From positions 35,521 through 99,520 of the forward strand of contig NZ_JADCDB010000038.1 of assembly GCF_020252395.1 (NCBI RefSeq): a stretch of 64,000 nucleotides of DNA, written 5' to 3'. The notes under the pieces are model-generated. The model was not told where the DNA came from and ran no database searches. It worked only from the letters and a program-made list of their open reading frames with translations. Position 1 is the stretch's first letter, and each line of letters begins with the position of its first letter. Shown piece after piece: positions 8,811 to 18,068 of this stretch. The stretch is from Aestuariivirga sp. (GTDB taxonomy: Bacteria; Pseudomonadota; Alphaproteobacteria; Rhizobiales; Aestuariivirgaceae). The translations under genes were made by a program, and so were the position numbers.

Positions 8811-9821
8811 ATGCCAGCAGCCGTCAGTTTCCAGCACGTGTCACGCCACTTCGGCCAGGTAAAGGCCGTCGATGACGTGTCCCTCGACATTGCCCGGGGC
8901 GAGTTCTTCGCCATGCTGGGGCCGTCCGGTTCAGGCAAGACCACCTGCCTGCGCCTCATCGCCGGTTTCGAACAGCCGACGTCGGGCCATATCGAAATCT
9001 TCGGCGAGACCGCAGAGGGACTCCCGCCTTACAAGCGTAATGTCAATACCGTGTTCCAGGACTATGCGCTGTTCCCGCACATGACGGTGGGCGAGAACGT
9101 CGCCTATGGCCTGATGATCAAGGGTGTCTCGCGGCCCGAGCGCGAGGCCAAGGCGCTTGACGCGCTCGCCATGGTCAAGCTCAGGGGCTTCGAGCAGCGC
9201 CGGCCCTCGCAGCTTTCGGGCGGCCAGCGCCAGCGCGTGGCGCTCGCCCGGGCGCTTGTCAACCAGCCCAAGGTGCTGCTGCTGGACGAGCCCCTTGGCG
9301 CGCTCGATCTCAAGCTCCGCGAACAGATGCAGGAGGAGCTGAAGGCGCTGCAGAAGCAGCTCGGCATCACCTTCGTCTTCGTCACCCATGACCAGGGCGA
9401 AGCGCTCTCCATGGCCAACCGGGTGGCGATCTTCAACGACGGCCGGATCGTACAAGCGGGCTCGCCGGCAGACGTCTATGAGCGTCCGCGCTCGCGCTTC
9501 GTCGCCGATTTCGTCGGCTCCTCCAACGTGCTGCCGCCGGACTTTGCCGCTGCCCATGGCGGAACCCGTGCCTGGACCAGCCTGCGGCCGGAAAAGATTC
9601 GTATCGTAAGCCCCGATGAGGCGCTGCCCAGTGGCCAGTTTGGCATCATGGGCCGTGTCGCCTCCGTGAACTATCAGGGCGCCATGACACGCGTGGCCGT
9701 CGATGCGAACGGCACCCGCATTGCGGCAGCTCTGCCGGCGGGTCTCACGGCCATTCAGGAAGGGGAAACGGTTACACTCGCATGGAGCGCCGACAACCTC
9801 GTCGCAATGGATGCTGCATGA
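8811..9821 (+). CDS. PotA-like ABC transporter ATP-binding protein
   Basis: ATPase of the polyamine-type importer, 336 residues. It has Walker A GPSGSGKT, Q-loop VFQDYALFPHMTVGENVAYGL, signature LSGGQRQRVALARALV, Walker B VLLLDEPLGALDLKLR and the H-loop FVTHDQGEA. A C-terminal TOBE-type regulatory domain occupies about residues 235-335, as in PotA and FbpC. The stop overlaps the start of the next gene (ATGA), indicating translational coupling. Confidence 0.92.
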   Translation: MPAAVSFQHVSRHFGQVKAVDDVSLDIARGEFFAMLGPSGSGKTTCLRLIAGFEQPTSGHIEIFGETAEGLPPYKRNVNTVFQDYALFPHMTVGENVAYGLMIKGVSRPEREAKALDALAMVKLRGFEQRRPSQLSGGQRQRVALARALVNQPKVLLLDEPLGALDLKLREQMQEELKALQKQLGITFVFVTHDQGEALSMANRVAIFNDGRIVQAGSPADVYERPRSRFVADFVGSSNVLPPDFAAAHGGTRAWTSLRPEKIRIVSPDEALPSGQFGIMGRVASVNYQGAMTRVAVDANGTRIAAALPAGLTAIQEGETVTLAWSADNLVAMDAA

Positions 9822-10744
9822 GCGCCGCCACCACGGACCCGCGCGGCGGGCTTTCGGATTTCTTCTACCGCCATTCGGGGCTGCTCACTCTCGCGCTGCT
9901 GCTGCCGCCGTTGTTGTGGATCGGCATCGTCTACCTCGGCTCGCTTTTCGCGCTGCTGCTGCAGAGCTTCTACTCGCTCGATGAATTCTCAGGCCTTGTC
10001 GTCCACGAGTTTACCCTCACCACCTACGGGCACCTTTTCACCGCCTCGAACCTGACGATCATCCTGCGCACGGCGGTTATGGCGGCGGTCGTCACCATGG
10101 CCAGCGCCATCCTCGCCTTCCCCATCGCCTATTACGCGGCGCGCTATGCGAAGGGCGGCTGGAAGGCGCTGTTCTACCTCGCGGTCATGATGCCGCTATG
10201 GTCAAGCTATCTCGTCAAGGTCTATGCCTGGAAGCTGATCCTCGCCAAGGAAGGGATCATCACCTGGATGGCGGAGAAGCTGCATATAGGCTGGCTGCTG
10301 GACGCGCTGCTGGCCGTGCCGGTGATCGGGGGGTCCTCCCTGTCCTTCAGCTATATCGGCACCTTCATCGTCTTCGTCTATATCTGGCTTCCCTACATGA
10401 TCCTGCCGACGCAGGCCGCATTGGAGCGCGTGCCGAAGAATTTCATCGAAGCCTCGGCCGACTTGGGCGCCTCGCCGCGCCAAACCTTCCGGACGGTGAT
10501 CCTCCCCCTCGCGCTGCCCGGGGTGATCGCGGGCTCGATCTTCACCTTCTCGCTGACGCTGGGCGACTACATCATTCCGCAGATTGTCGGCAATTCGCGG
10601 CCCTTCATCGGCACCGCGGTCTATGCGCTGCAGGGCACCGCGGGCGACATTCCGCTGGCCGCCGCCTTCACCGTGGTTCCGGTCGTCATCATGGGGTTCT
10701 ACCTCACGATCGCCCGCCGCATGGGAGCCTTCGATGCGCTCTGA
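9818..10744 (+). CDS. PotB-like ABC transporter permease
   Basis: First membrane subunit of the importer, 308 residues from the ATG that overlaps the ATPase stop (ATGA). It has a long first transmembrane segment, then [18 protein letters not shown] in the periplasm, five further hydrophobic segments, and the EAA loop ([26 protein letters not shown]) near residue 210. An upstream in-frame ATG would add 12 residues inside the ATPase gene and lacks support. Confidence 0.9.
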   Translation: MSAATTDPRGGLSDFFYRHSGLLTLALLLPPLLWIGIVYLGSLFALLLQSFYSLDEFSGLVVHEFTLTTYGHLFTASNLTIILRTAVMAAVVTMASAILAFPIAYYAARYAKGGWKALFYLAVMMPLWSSYLVKVYAWKLILAKEGIITWMAEKLHIGWLLDALLAVPVIGGSSLSFSYIGTFIVFVYIWLPYMILPTQAALERVPKNFIEASADLGASPRQTFRTVILPLALPGVIAGSIFTFSLTLGDYIIPQIVGNSRPFIGTAVYALQGTAGDIPLAAAFTVVPVVIMGFYLTIARRMGAFDAL

Positions 10745-11546
10745 ACGCGGCGCTACGCTCCCGCTCAAGGCAGCTGCCATCGGCGGCCTGCTGTTCCTGC
10801 ACATTCCGCTGGCGCTGATCATCCTCTATGCCTTCACCACGGAGGAGAAGAGCTTTCAGTTCCCGCCCCCGGGGCTGACGCTGCGCTGGTTCCAGGCCGC
10901 CTGGTTCGACCGGCCGGATATCTGGGGGCCGCTCTGGCTCTCGCTGCAGGTGGCGGTGCTGGCCACGCTGATTGCGCTGGTGCTCGGCACGCTGGCCGCC
11001 GCCGCCCTGTGGCGCGCCCGTTTCTTCGGCAAGGATTCGATCTCGCTCCTCTTCATCCTGCCGATCGCGCTCCCCGGCATCATCACCGGCATCGCACTGC
11101 GCTCGGCCTTCGACATCATGTCGATCCCGTTCTCGACCTGGACCATCGTGCTGGGCCACGCCACCTTCTGCATCGTGGTGGTCTACAACAATGCGCTCGC
11201 CCGCTTCCGCCGCCTCTCGGGCAGCATGATCGAGGCCTCGATGGATCTGGGCGCAAACGGGCCGCAGACCTTCCGGCATGTGATCCTGCCGCAGATCGGC
11301 TCCGCCCTGCTGGCCGGCGGCATGCTGGCCTTCGCGCTGTCCTTCGACGAGGTGATCGTGACGACCTTCACCGCGGGCCAGCAGGCGACATTGCCGATCT
11401 GGATGCTGAACGAGCTGATCCGCCCGCGCCAGCGCCCGGTCACCAATGTGGTGGCGCTGATTGTGATTGCCGTCACTTTCCTGCCGATCCTTGCCGCCTA
11501 TTACCTGACGCGCGAGGGCGAGCATACGGGTGGCTCGGGGAAGTAA
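10734..11546 (+). CDS. PotC-like ABC transporter permease
   Basis: Second membrane subunit, 270 residues from ATG 10734, which overlaps the end of the preceding permease by 11 bp. It has six hydrophobic segments and an EAA loop ([24 protein letters not shown]). The segment [16 protein letters not shown] is characteristic of PotC/YdcV permeases. The stop is followed by about 200 bp without genes. Confidence 0.9.
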   Translation: MRSERGATLPLKAAAIGGLLFLHIPLALIILYAFTTEEKSFQFPPPGLTLRWFQAAWFDRPDIWGPLWLSLQVAVLATLIALVLGTLAAAALWRARFFGKDSISLLFILPIALPGIITGIALRSAFDIMSIPFSTWTIVLGHATFCIVVVYNNALARFRRLSGSMIEASMDLGANGPQTFRHVILPQIGSALLAGGMLAFALSFDEVIVTTFTAGQQATLPIWMLNELIRPRQRPVTNVVALIVIAVTFLPILAAYYLTREGEHTGGSGK

Positions 11547-11676
11547 GGTCATCCGGCGCGCTCGCTCCGAGGGGGCGAGACGCGAACGACACGCGTCGCG
11601 CGTAAGCACCCAAGACTTCCCGCAATCCGCGCACCGCCTTTCACATCAAGCAGGCCGCATATATTTATTTTGTCAT

Positions 11677-11720
11677 CTGTGATGGCTGTCACAGACTCTG
11701 ACCGGTCTTACGTGTATAGT
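11677..11720 (+). promoter_or_regulatory. CRP-type operator and promoter for the beta-helix gene
   Basis: CTGTGA-N6-TCACAG (11677-11694) contains the exact CRP half-site pair TGTGA-N6-TCACA. A -10 hexamer TATAGT lies at 11715-11720, which places transcription start near 11727 and the operator centre at about -41.5, the class II activator position. No good -35 exists, as expected for such a promoter. A ribosome-binding site GGGAGG (11737-11742) and the ATG at 11750 follow. This is seen in sequence; the regulator is inferred. Confidence 0.6.
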
Positions 11721-11749
11721 GAAGTTTCCGCAAAATGGGAGGCTGACAG

Positions 11750-12892
11750 ATGAAGTGGTTCATTTTGGGAAGTGCGGGTGTGTTGATGGCTTTGACCGCG
11801 GGCCAGGCGCTGGCGGTTGACAGGCCGACGGTGAACGTCGCTTGCTCCGCCAAGAAAAAGCTACAGGCGGCGATCGACAAAGCCAAGGCCGGCTCCGAGA
11901 CGACGATCAACGTGACGGGCAACTGCGTGGAGAATTTGGAGATACCGGCCGGCAAGACGATCTACCTGGTCGGCAAGTCCGGCGCCACGATCACAGCCGC
12001 AAATGGCGCCTGGGACACTGTGAACTCGATTGGAAGAACTAATATCTATTCGATGAATATCGTCAACCCGAGCGGCACGGCGGACGTCTTGGTGTCCGTC
12101 GAGAAAGGGGGTGTGCTGGAGATTTTCGGCTCGACGCTCTCTGCGCCGCAAGCGAACTACGTCTTTGGCGTCTGGCAGGGCTCAACCGGCAGGCTCAGCA
12201 ATTCGCGGCTGACGGGGGGCACTCAAGGAGGCATCAATATCTGGGAGCGCGGCCTGCTCCGGATCGAAGGCCGGCCAGACCGCATAAGCGGCCCCGATGG
12301 CGCGACAACGACCATCACCAGCAGCCGGACAGCACAGGATGGGGTGGTCAGCTGCGGCGTGGGCAGCTCCCTGTGGATCGACGTCAGGAAGAACGCGAGC
12401 ACCGCTGGGCAAGTGCTGATCAAGGATAGTTACAGGGGGCTCGACCTCTCCTCCGGCTGCTCCGCCTACCTCGACAACAAGACGGGTGACGCCAACAACT
12501 TGAAGATCAGCGGCATGTCAAACCGGGGTGTTGGCGCCAATCACAGCATGCTCGTTCTGAGAACCGCCGCCATCACGGGTAACGGCGGCACAGGCATCGA
12601 TGCAGTGCTGTCTAACGTCGAAATCGGTGGCGGCTCGTCCTTGTCGGGCAACAGTTCCGCCGACATCATATCCGGTCCCGGAAACACGTTCATGATTCAG
12701 GGTTGGGATGGCCCGAACGCCATTCCCGATGCATTCAATGCGGGCGATGGCGAACTGTGGTGCTGGCCCAATTCAGAGGCGAGTGCGGACAACGCAGGCA
12801 AAATCACGATTGTCAATAATGGTGTTCAAGTTCCCGCTGGCAAGACGATTGGCGATCTCGGTGTCGATGATCGCTGTACCTTCGTAGAGTGA
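11750..12892 (+). CDS. Secreted protein with predicted right-handed beta-helix
   Basis: Unknown function, 380 residues. The signal peptide MKWFILGSAGVLMALTAGQALA is clear. The mature part has short repeated strands with recurring Gly/Asn turns (VTGNCVENLEIPAGKTI, then ISGMSNRGVGAN, ITGNGGTGIDAV), the pattern of pectate-lyase-like beta-helix proteins. No lyase active-site pattern was recognised. Cysteines near residues 32 and 57 may pair. It has no companions: a transporter operon lies upstream and a convergent gene downstream, with its own terminator. A CRP-like operator precedes it. Passenger, adhesin or glycan-binding roles are all possible. Confidence 0.75.
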   Translation: MKWFILGSAGVLMALTAGQALAVDRPTVNVACSAKKKLQAAIDKAKAGSETTINVTGNCVENLEIPAGKTIYLVGKSGATITAANGAWDTVNSIGRTNIYSMNIVNPSGTADVLVSVEKGGVLEIFGSTLSAPQANYVFGVWQGSTGRLSNSRLTGGTQGGINIWERGLLRIEGRPDRISGPDGATTTITSSRTAQDGVVSCGVGSSLWIDVRKNASTAGQVLIKDSYRGLDLSSGCSAYLDNKTGDANNLKISGMSNRGVGANHSMLVLRTAAITGNGGTGIDAVLSNVEIGGGSSLSGNSSADIISGPGNTFMIQGWDGPNAIPDAFNAGDGELWCWPNSEASADNAGKITIVNNGVQVPAGKTIGDLGVDDRCTFVE

Positions 12893-12938
12893 TTGCGGAC
12901 TGCGGGAATACCGATCGACTTGAAGCCGGGGCTGGCAC

Positions 12939-12976
12939 AACTCGCCTTCACCTGCACATGCACGTGGGGGCGAGTT
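12939..12976 (+). terminator. Hairpin terminator after the beta-helix gene
   Basis: AACTCGCC and GGCGAGTT pair around a loop with a smaller CAC/GTG stem, followed by TTCTGCGCTTGATTT. It lies between two convergent genes and may serve both strands. Confidence 0.5.
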
Positions 12977-13021
12977 TCTGCGCTTGATTTGGAACCCCGA
13001 ACACCGCGCCCGGGGAGGTGA

Positions 13022-13468
13022 TCAGCCCGGCTCGCTGACGGCGAGCTTGGCGAAGCTTTCGAAGAACTGGGCGGAAAGCTGCCGGGCCGTCGGCTCGATG
13101 AAGCGCTGGGCGAGGCTGGCGATCTTGCCGGTCACCTGGGCATCGACGTCATAGATCATCTTGGTGCCCTCGGGCACCTCCTCAAGACGCACATTGGCGC
13201 CGCCGATGGCCCCGCCCATCATCGACTTGCCCTCGCCCGAAATGCGATAGCCATTGGGCGGGTCGAGATCGGACAGGGTGACCGCACCTTTGAAGCTCGC
13301 CTTCACGGGTCCCAGCTTCACCGTCACCTTGGCTTCCATCTCGGTGTCGGATTTCTTGACAATCTCCTCGCAGCCGGGAATGGCCTGGCGCAGCACCTCA
13401 GGGTCGTTGAGCGCAGCCCAAACCTTCTGGCGGGGCACGGGAATGATCACCTCGTCCGAAAGCTTCAT
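13022..13468 (-). CDS. CoxG-like SRPBCC family protein
   Basis: Small START/SRPBCC-fold protein of 148 residues, related to carbon monoxide dehydrogenase subunit G. The pattern VPRQKVWAALNDPEVLRQAIPGCE followed by YRISGEGKSMMGG is typical of the family. CoxG proteins recruit molybdenum hydroxylases to the membrane in some species. No CO dehydrogenase genes occur in the window, so the function here is open. It is 24 bp downstream of tgt and probably transcribed with it. Confidence 0.85.
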   Translation of the reverse strand: MKLSDEVIIPVPRQKVWAALNDPEVLRQAIPGCEEIVKKSDTEMEAKVTVKLGPVKASFKGAVTLSDLDPPNGYRISGEGKSMMGGAIGGANVRLEEVPEGTKMIYDVDAQVTGKIASLAQRFIEPTARQLSAQFFESFAKLAVSEPG

Positions 13469-13492
13469 ATTGTCCTCCCAAGTTTCGGGCGA

Positions 13493-14635
13493 TTATGACG
13501 CGATATCGCCGCGCTTCCACTGTTCCTTCGTCGCAAGCCGAAAATCCTCGAAGCGGTTTTCCGAGATGGCCGCCCGGATGGCCTGCATCAGCGACTGGTA
13601 ATAGGCGATGTTGGCCCAGGACAGGAGCATCATGCCGAGAAGCTCACCCGAACGGATCAGGTGGTGCAGATAGGCCCGGGAATACTGCGACAGCGCCGGG
13701 CACGGATGCTCCGGGTCCAGCGGGCGCGGATCATCCGCGTGCCTGGCATTCCGGAGGTTGATCTTGCCGAAGCGGGTGAAGGCCTGGCCATGGCGGCCGG
13801 ACCTCGTGGGCAGCACGCAATCGAACATGTCGATGCCCCGCGCCACCGACTCAAGAATGTCCTCCGGTGTGCCCACCCCCATCAGGTAGCGCGGCCGGTC
13901 CTCCGGCAGATGCGGAATGGTGTGCTCGATGGCCTCGAGCATCAGATGGTGCCCCTCGCCCACGGCGAGGCCGCCGATGGCATAGCCCTCGAAGCCGATC
14001 GCCTTCAGCCCCTCGGCACTTTCCTTGCGGAGCTTCTGGTTGATGCCGCCCTGCACGATGCCGAAATTGCCCCGCCCCGGCTGGCGCCCGAAGGCCTTGC
14101 TGGAACGCTCGGCCCAGCGCAGCGACAGCTGCATGGCCTTCTCGGCTTCCTTCTCGGTGTGGGGATATTGGATGCACTGGTCGAGCTGCATCTGGATGTC
14201 GGAGCCCAGCAGGCGCTGGATCTCCATCGCCCGCTCCGGCGAAAGCTCGTATTTCCGCCCGTCGATGTGGGACTGGAACATGGCCGACTGCTCGGTGATC
14301 TTGCGGATCTTGGACAGCGACATGATCTGAAATCCGCCGGAGTCCGTGAGGATCGGCCGCTTCCAGCCAATGAAATGATGGAGGCCCCCCAGCTTCGCCA
14401 CCTCCTCCGCCCCGGGCCGCAGCATCAGGTGATAGGTGTTGCCAAGGATGATATCCGCCCCCGTGCCCTCGACCTGGTCGAGGTAGAGGCCCTTCACCGT
14501 GCCCACCGTGCCGACCGGCATGAAGGCGGGGGTGCGAATGTCGCCATGGAGCGTGTGGACCGAGCCGAGCCGGGCAGTACCGTCCGTGCCGTGAAGCGTG
14601 AAGCCGAATTCAGGGGTCTCTTCTTGGAGAGTCAT
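13493..14635 (-). CDS. tgt: tRNA-guanine (queuine) transglycosylase
   Basis: Exchanges guanine-34 for preQ1 in GUN anticodons, 380 residues. The catalytic segments [12 protein letters not shown] and [13 protein letters not shown] are present, as is the substrate loop GIVQGGINQ. The family's zinc motif CxCxxC before YSRAYLHHL reads HPCPAL here, so two of the three cysteines are replaced while the following His is kept. The start ATG overlaps the queA stop (ATGA), so tgt is translationally coupled to the enzyme for the next step of queuosine synthesis. Confidence 0.96.
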   Translation of the reverse strand: MTLQEETPEFGFTLHGTDGTARLGSVHTLHGDIRTPAFMPVGTVGTVKGLYLDQVEGTGADIILGNTYHLMLRPGAEEVAKLGGLHHFIGWKRPILTDSGGFQIMSLSKIRKITEQSAMFQSHIDGRKYELSPERAMEIQRLLGSDIQMQLDQCIQYPHTEKEAEKAMQLSLRWAERSSKAFGRQPGRGNFGIVQGGINQKLRKESAEGLKAIGFEGYAIGGLAVGEGHHLMLEAIEHTIPHLPEDRPRYLMGVGTPEDILESVARGIDMFDCVLPTRSGRHGQAFTRFGKINLRNARHADDPRPLDPEHPCPALSQYSRAYLHHLIRSGELLGMMLLSWANIAYYQSLMQAIRAAISENRFEDFRLATKEQWKRGDIAS

Positions 14636-15690
14636 GGCGCGGGGAATAGCAGGCTCGAGTCGCCATAGGAATAGAACCGATAGTCATTGGCGATGGCATG
14701 GGCATAGGCCTGGCGCATGCGGTCGAGCCCGGCGAAGGCCGAGACCAGCATGAACAGCGTCGACTTCGGCAGATGGAAATTGGTGATCAGCAGGTCCGTG
14801 GCCCGGAACCGGTAGCCCGGGGTGATGAAGATCTCCGTCGTGCCCGAGAAGGGCTCGAGCCCGGAGCTTTCGAGCAGGCGCAGCGAGGTGGTCCCCACCG
14901 CCACAATCCGCCCGCCCTTGGCCCGCGCCGCCTTGAGGCGCTCACAGGTGGCGGCCGTCACCTCCCCCCACTCGGCATGCATCTTATGGTCCCTGGTGTC
15001 CTCCGCCTTGACCGGCAGGAAGGTGCCCGCACCGACATGCAGCGTGACGAATTCCTGCGATATTCCAGCAGTCTGCAGCCGCTCCATCACCTGCGGCGTG
15101 AAGTGCAGCCCGGCCGTCGGGGCGGCAACCGCACCCCCCTTCTCGGCATAGATCGTCTGATAGTCCGCCTTGTCCTGTTCGTCCGTGCCGCGCTTGCTGG
15201 CGATATAGGGCGGCAGCGGCATCTCGCCCACCGCGGCGATGGCCTCGTCCAGCGCGGGACCGTGGGAATCGAAGGCAAGCGTCACCTCGCCCGCCTCGCC
15301 TCTTTCCTCAACTGTCGCCTCCAAGGTATCGAGAAGACGGGCTTTTCCCTCGCCACCAAAGCGGACCCGGTCACCCTTCTCCAGCTTCTTGGCGGGCTTC
15401 ACGAAAGCCTTCCACCGGCTCCCGTCGAGCCGCATATGCAGCAGCGCCTCGATCTTGGGCGTGGTGCCGAGGCGACCGGTCCGATGGCCTGAGAGTGCCG
15501 CTGGGATAACTCGGGTGTTGTTGAACACCAGCACATCGCCTGCGCGCAGAAGGTTGGGAAGATCGCGGAAAATGCGGTCCTTAAGGGCGTCGTGCCGGAC
15601 CACCAGCAGTTTGGATGAGTCGCGCGGGGACGCGGGCCGGAGAGCGATCCGCTCCGGCGGCAATTCGAAATCGAAGTCGGAGACGCGCAT
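14632..15690 (-). CDS. queA: S-adenosylmethionine:tRNA ribosyltransferase-isomerase
   Basis: Transfers and isomerises the ribosyl moiety of SAM onto preQ1-tRNA to make epoxyqueuosine, 352 residues. It starts [16 protein letters not shown] and contains [28 protein letters not shown] and [18 protein letters not shown], all family signatures. Length is normal. It is coupled to tgt by a 4-bp overlap and lies downstream of two cyclophilin genes, from which a palindromic repeat separates it. Confidence 0.97.
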   Translation of the reverse strand: MRVSDFDFELPPERIALRPASPRDSSKLLVVRHDALKDRIFRDLPNLLRAGDVLVFNNTRVIPAALSGHRTGRLGTTPKIEALLHMRLDGSRWKAFVKPAKKLEKGDRVRFGGEGKARLLDTLEATVEERGEAGEVTLAFDSHGPALDEAIAAVGEMPLPPYIASKRGTDEQDKADYQTIYAEKGGAVAAPTAGLHFTPQVMERLQTAGISQEFVTLHVGAGTFLPVKAEDTRDHKMHAEWGEVTAATCERLKAARAKGGRIVAVGTTSLRLLESSGLEPFSGTTEIFITPGYRFRATDLLITNFHLPKSTLFMLVSAFAGLDRMRQAYAHAIANDYRFYSYGDSSLLFPAP

Positions 15691-15711
15691 GAAACGCCCC
15701 TCAACGTGCCG

Positions 15712-15744
15712 CCCTTCTCCCCTCGTCTTGCGAGGGGAGAAGGG
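15712..15744. repeat. RIME-like palindromic intergenic repeat
   Basis: A perfect 14-bp stem CCCTTCTCCCCTCG with a 5-nt loop sits between the cytoplasmic cyclophilin and queA. The core CTTCTCCC/GGGAGAAG also occurs at 38121-38199, and both resemble the Rhizobium intergenic mosaic elements (RIME). It could affect read-through within the operon. Confidence 0.6.
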
Positions 15745-15757
15745 AAGCGGCCGGATG

Positions 15758-16279
15758 TTAATTGGCGTCCGCGGCGACCTGCATCCTGGCGATCTTGTCC
15801 GGCTCGCGCACGGGTTCGCCGCGCTTGATGCCGTCGACGATGTCCATGCCGTCCGTCACCTTGCCCCACACTGTGTACTGGCGGTCAAGGAAGGTGGCGT
15901 CATCGAAGCAGATGAAGAACTGGCTGTTGGCCGAATCTGGGTTCTGCGAGCGCGCCATGGAGCAGACGCCGCGGACATGCGGCTCACGCGAGAATTCCTG
16001 CTTCAGGTTCGGCTTCTTGGAGCTGCCCGTGCCGGCGCTGCCGGGGCTGAAGCTGGCTGACGTGGTGTTGCCATACTGCACGTCGCCGCCCTGGGCCATG
16101 AAGCCCTCAATAACGCGGTGGAATACGACACCGTTATATGCGCCCTCGCGGGCCAGTTCCTTGATGCGGGCGACGTGGTTCGGCGCCAGGTCGGGGCGGA
16201 GTTCGATGGTGACGCGGCCCTTGGGCTCGCCCTTGGCGTTGGCCACGTCGAGATAGAGGGTGTTTTCGGGTTCGGCCAT
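15758..16279 (-). CDS. Peptidyl-prolyl cis-trans isomerase, cytoplasmic cyclophilin
   Basis: Cyclophilin of 173 residues with no signal peptide (start [12 protein letters not shown] at 16279). It contains the active-site stretch [39 protein letters not shown] and the closing [16 protein letters not shown] longer frame runs upstream into the next cyclophilin gene, but those residues are not cyclophilin-like. It lies 4 bp downstream of an exported paralogue. Confidence 0.93.
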   Translation of the reverse strand: MAEPENTLYLDVANAKGEPKGRVTIELRPDLAPNHVARIKELAREGAYNGVVFHRVIEGFMAQGGDVQYGNTTSASFSPGSAGTGSSKKPNLKQEFSREPHVRGVCSMARSQNPDSANSQFFICFDDATFLDRQYTVWGKVTDGMDIVDGIKRGEPVREPDKIARMQVAADAN

Positions 16280-16283
16280 GTTC

Positions 16284-16796
16284 TTACTCCACCATGACCT
16301 TGACCATCTTGTCGGGGTTCGCCGGCGGCTCGCCGCGCTCGATCTTGTCGACGCAGGCCATGCCTTGTTCATCGATCTGGCCCCAGACCGTATACTGCCC
16401 GTTCAGGAAGTCACCCGGCGCGAACATGATGAAGAACTGACTGTTGCCGGAATCGGGGTCGGACGAGCGGGCCATGCCCACGGTGCCGCGCTTGAACGGC
16501 TCCTGGGTGAATTCCGCCTTGATGTCGGGGAGCTTGGAGCCGCCCATGCCGGTGCCCGTCGGGTCGCCCGTCTGGGCCATGAAGCCTTCAATCACGCGGT
16601 GGAAGACGATGCCGTTGTAGAAGCCCTCCTTGGCCAGCTGGGTTATCTGCGCCACGTGCTTGGGCGCGAGGTCCGGTCTGAGCATGATGTCGAAGGAGCA
16701 GCCCTTGCTGATCTCCACCTTGAGCTTCCCGGCGGCCAGCGCCGGGGTTGCGATGAGGCCCGCGGCAAACGCGGCCAGTGCCAGTTTCCGGATCAT
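16284..16796 (-). CDS. Peptidyl-prolyl cis-trans isomerase, exported cyclophilin
   Basis: Periplasmic cyclophilin of 170 residues. The signal peptide MIRKLALAAFAAGLIATPALA is followed by GKLKVEISKGCSFDIML. Active-site residues are in [19 protein letters not shown] and SGNSQFFIMF. A start four codons upstream (MGVTMIRK) is possible, but the inner ATG gives the better signal peptide. With its cytoplasmic neighbour it forms a tandem pair, probably from duplication followed by a change of compartment. Confidence 0.93.
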   Translation of the reverse strand: MIRKLALAAFAAGLIATPALAAGKLKVEISKGCSFDIMLRPDLAPKHVAQITQLAKEGFYNGIVFHRVIEGFMAQTGDPTGTGMGGSKLPDIKAEFTQEPFKRGTVGMARSSDPDSGNSQFFIMFAPGDFLNGQYTVWGQIDEQGMACVDKIERGEPPANPDKMVKVMVE

Positions 16797-16847
16797 GGTA
16801 ACTCCCATTGTTATCTATGCCGTTCCTGAGGGGACAGGAACAAAATG

Positions 16848-17354
16848 TCAATGCGAAGGCTTGGCTAGCGCCCCTGCGATCACCTCCTGCGCCTCCTTCG
16901 GGATGAACAGCGTGATGTCCCCCCCCATCAGGGCAATCTGCTTCACCAGCGAAGAGGCAATCATGCGGGTGGCCGGCGAGGCAGCAAGGAAAACCGTCTC
17001 AATGTCGGGCGCCATGGCCCCGTTCATCTGGCCCATCTGGACCTCATAGTCGAAGTCGGTCGCATCCCGGAGACCGCGAATGATGACGCCCGCATGGGTC
17101 TTGCGCGCCGCATCCACCGCGAGCCCGTTGAAGGTGGTGACCGCGATCTTGACGCCGGTGTGCTCCGCAATGGGCTTGGTCACCTGTTCGAGCAGCGCGA
17201 TGCGGATGCCGGCCGGGATCAGCGCCTGCTTTCCATGATGCACGCCGACGCCCAGCACCAGCGTGTCGACAAGCCGCGCCGCCCGGGTGATGATGTCGAG
17301 ATGGCCGTAAGTGACGGGGTCGAAGGAGCCGGGGTAGAAACCGGTGCGTGCCAT
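16848..17354 (-). CDS. coaD: Phosphopantetheine adenylyltransferase
   Basis: Fourth step of coenzyme A synthesis, transferring AMP from ATP to 4'-phosphopantetheine. It has 168 residues and starts MARTGFYPGSFDPVTYGHLD with the (T/H)xGH nucleotidyltransferase motif. The second signature is AASPATRMIASSLVKQIA. Length is normal. It is followed within about 50 bp by the exported cyclophilin gene. Confidence 0.97.
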   Translation of the reverse strand: MARTGFYPGSFDPVTYGHLDIITRAARLVDTLVLGVGVHHGKQALIPAGIRIALLEQVTKPIAEHTGVKIAVTTFNGLAVDAARKTHAGVIIRGLRDATDFDYEVQMGQMNGAMAPDIETVFLAASPATRMIASSLVKQIALMGGDITLFIPKEAQEVIAGALAKPSH

Positions 17355-17355
17355 C

Positions 17356-17967
17356 TCAACGTCCTCTCAGCGCCATCCAGAAGCCGCCGCCCATTAGGAA
17401 GCAGCCGCTGACGATTTCCAGCGCGCGGATGCGCGAGCGCGACAGCAAGCTGCCGGCCTTGCCCGCCATCAGCGCATACATCACGTCGCCAAAGCCGGCG
17501 ATCGCCATGAAAGTAGCGCCCAGCAGCAGGATCTGCTGCATAGCGGACGCATCGGGTGTGATGAAGGGCGGGATCAGCGCCCCGAACAGCACCAGCATCT
17601 TGGGGTTGGACATGATGACGAAGAGGCCTTGCAGGAAGAAGCTGCCCCTGGGCCTGGCCCGGTCCACCGCCACCGCAAGATCGCCATTGGAGCGGAACAG
17701 CTTGATTGCCAGCCAGACGAGGTAGAGTGCACCCGCCCAGCGCAGCACGTCGAACCAGACGCCCATCAAACTGATTGCGGCCCCCAGCCCCAGCGCAGCA
17801 ATCGCCAGCCAGATGACGAAGCCTGCTTGCGTGCCGGCGACGTTCATGAGCCCAGCCCGGTGACCGTAGCGCAGGCTGTTGGCGATGATGACCGTCACCG
17901 TCGGCCCCGGCACGAAGGCCAGCGCCGCGGCGGCGGCCGTGAAGGCGAGGTAGGATTCGAAGGTCAT
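17356..17967 (-). CDS. LysE/RhtB family amino acid exporter
   Basis: Inner-membrane exporter of 203 residues from the ATG at 17967 (MTFESYLAF). It contains the family signature VPGPTVTVIIANSLRYGHRAG and about six hydrophobic segments, with SNPKMLVLFGALIPPF in the second half. A 22-residue upstream extension is unsupported. It ends one base before coaD, so the two genes are close to overlapping. The substrate is unknown. Confidence 0.9.
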   Translation of the reverse strand: MTFESYLAFTAAAAALAFVPGPTVTVIIANSLRYGHRAGLMNVAGTQAGFVIWLAIAALGLGAAISLMGVWFDVLRWAGALYLVWLAIKLFRSNGDLAVAVDRARPRGSFFLQGLFVIMSNPKMLVLFGALIPPFITPDASAMQQILLLGATFMAIAGFGDVMYALMAGKAGSLLSRSRIRALEIVSGCFLMGGGFWMALRGR

Positions 17968-18068
17968 TGTCAGCTTCCCCAACTCACACAACTCTACTGC
18001 AATGGCAAGCCCGAGGGAACATGCCGCTTCCAAGTGTCTTCTCCCGCCAAATCAGGAGAGGACGATAA

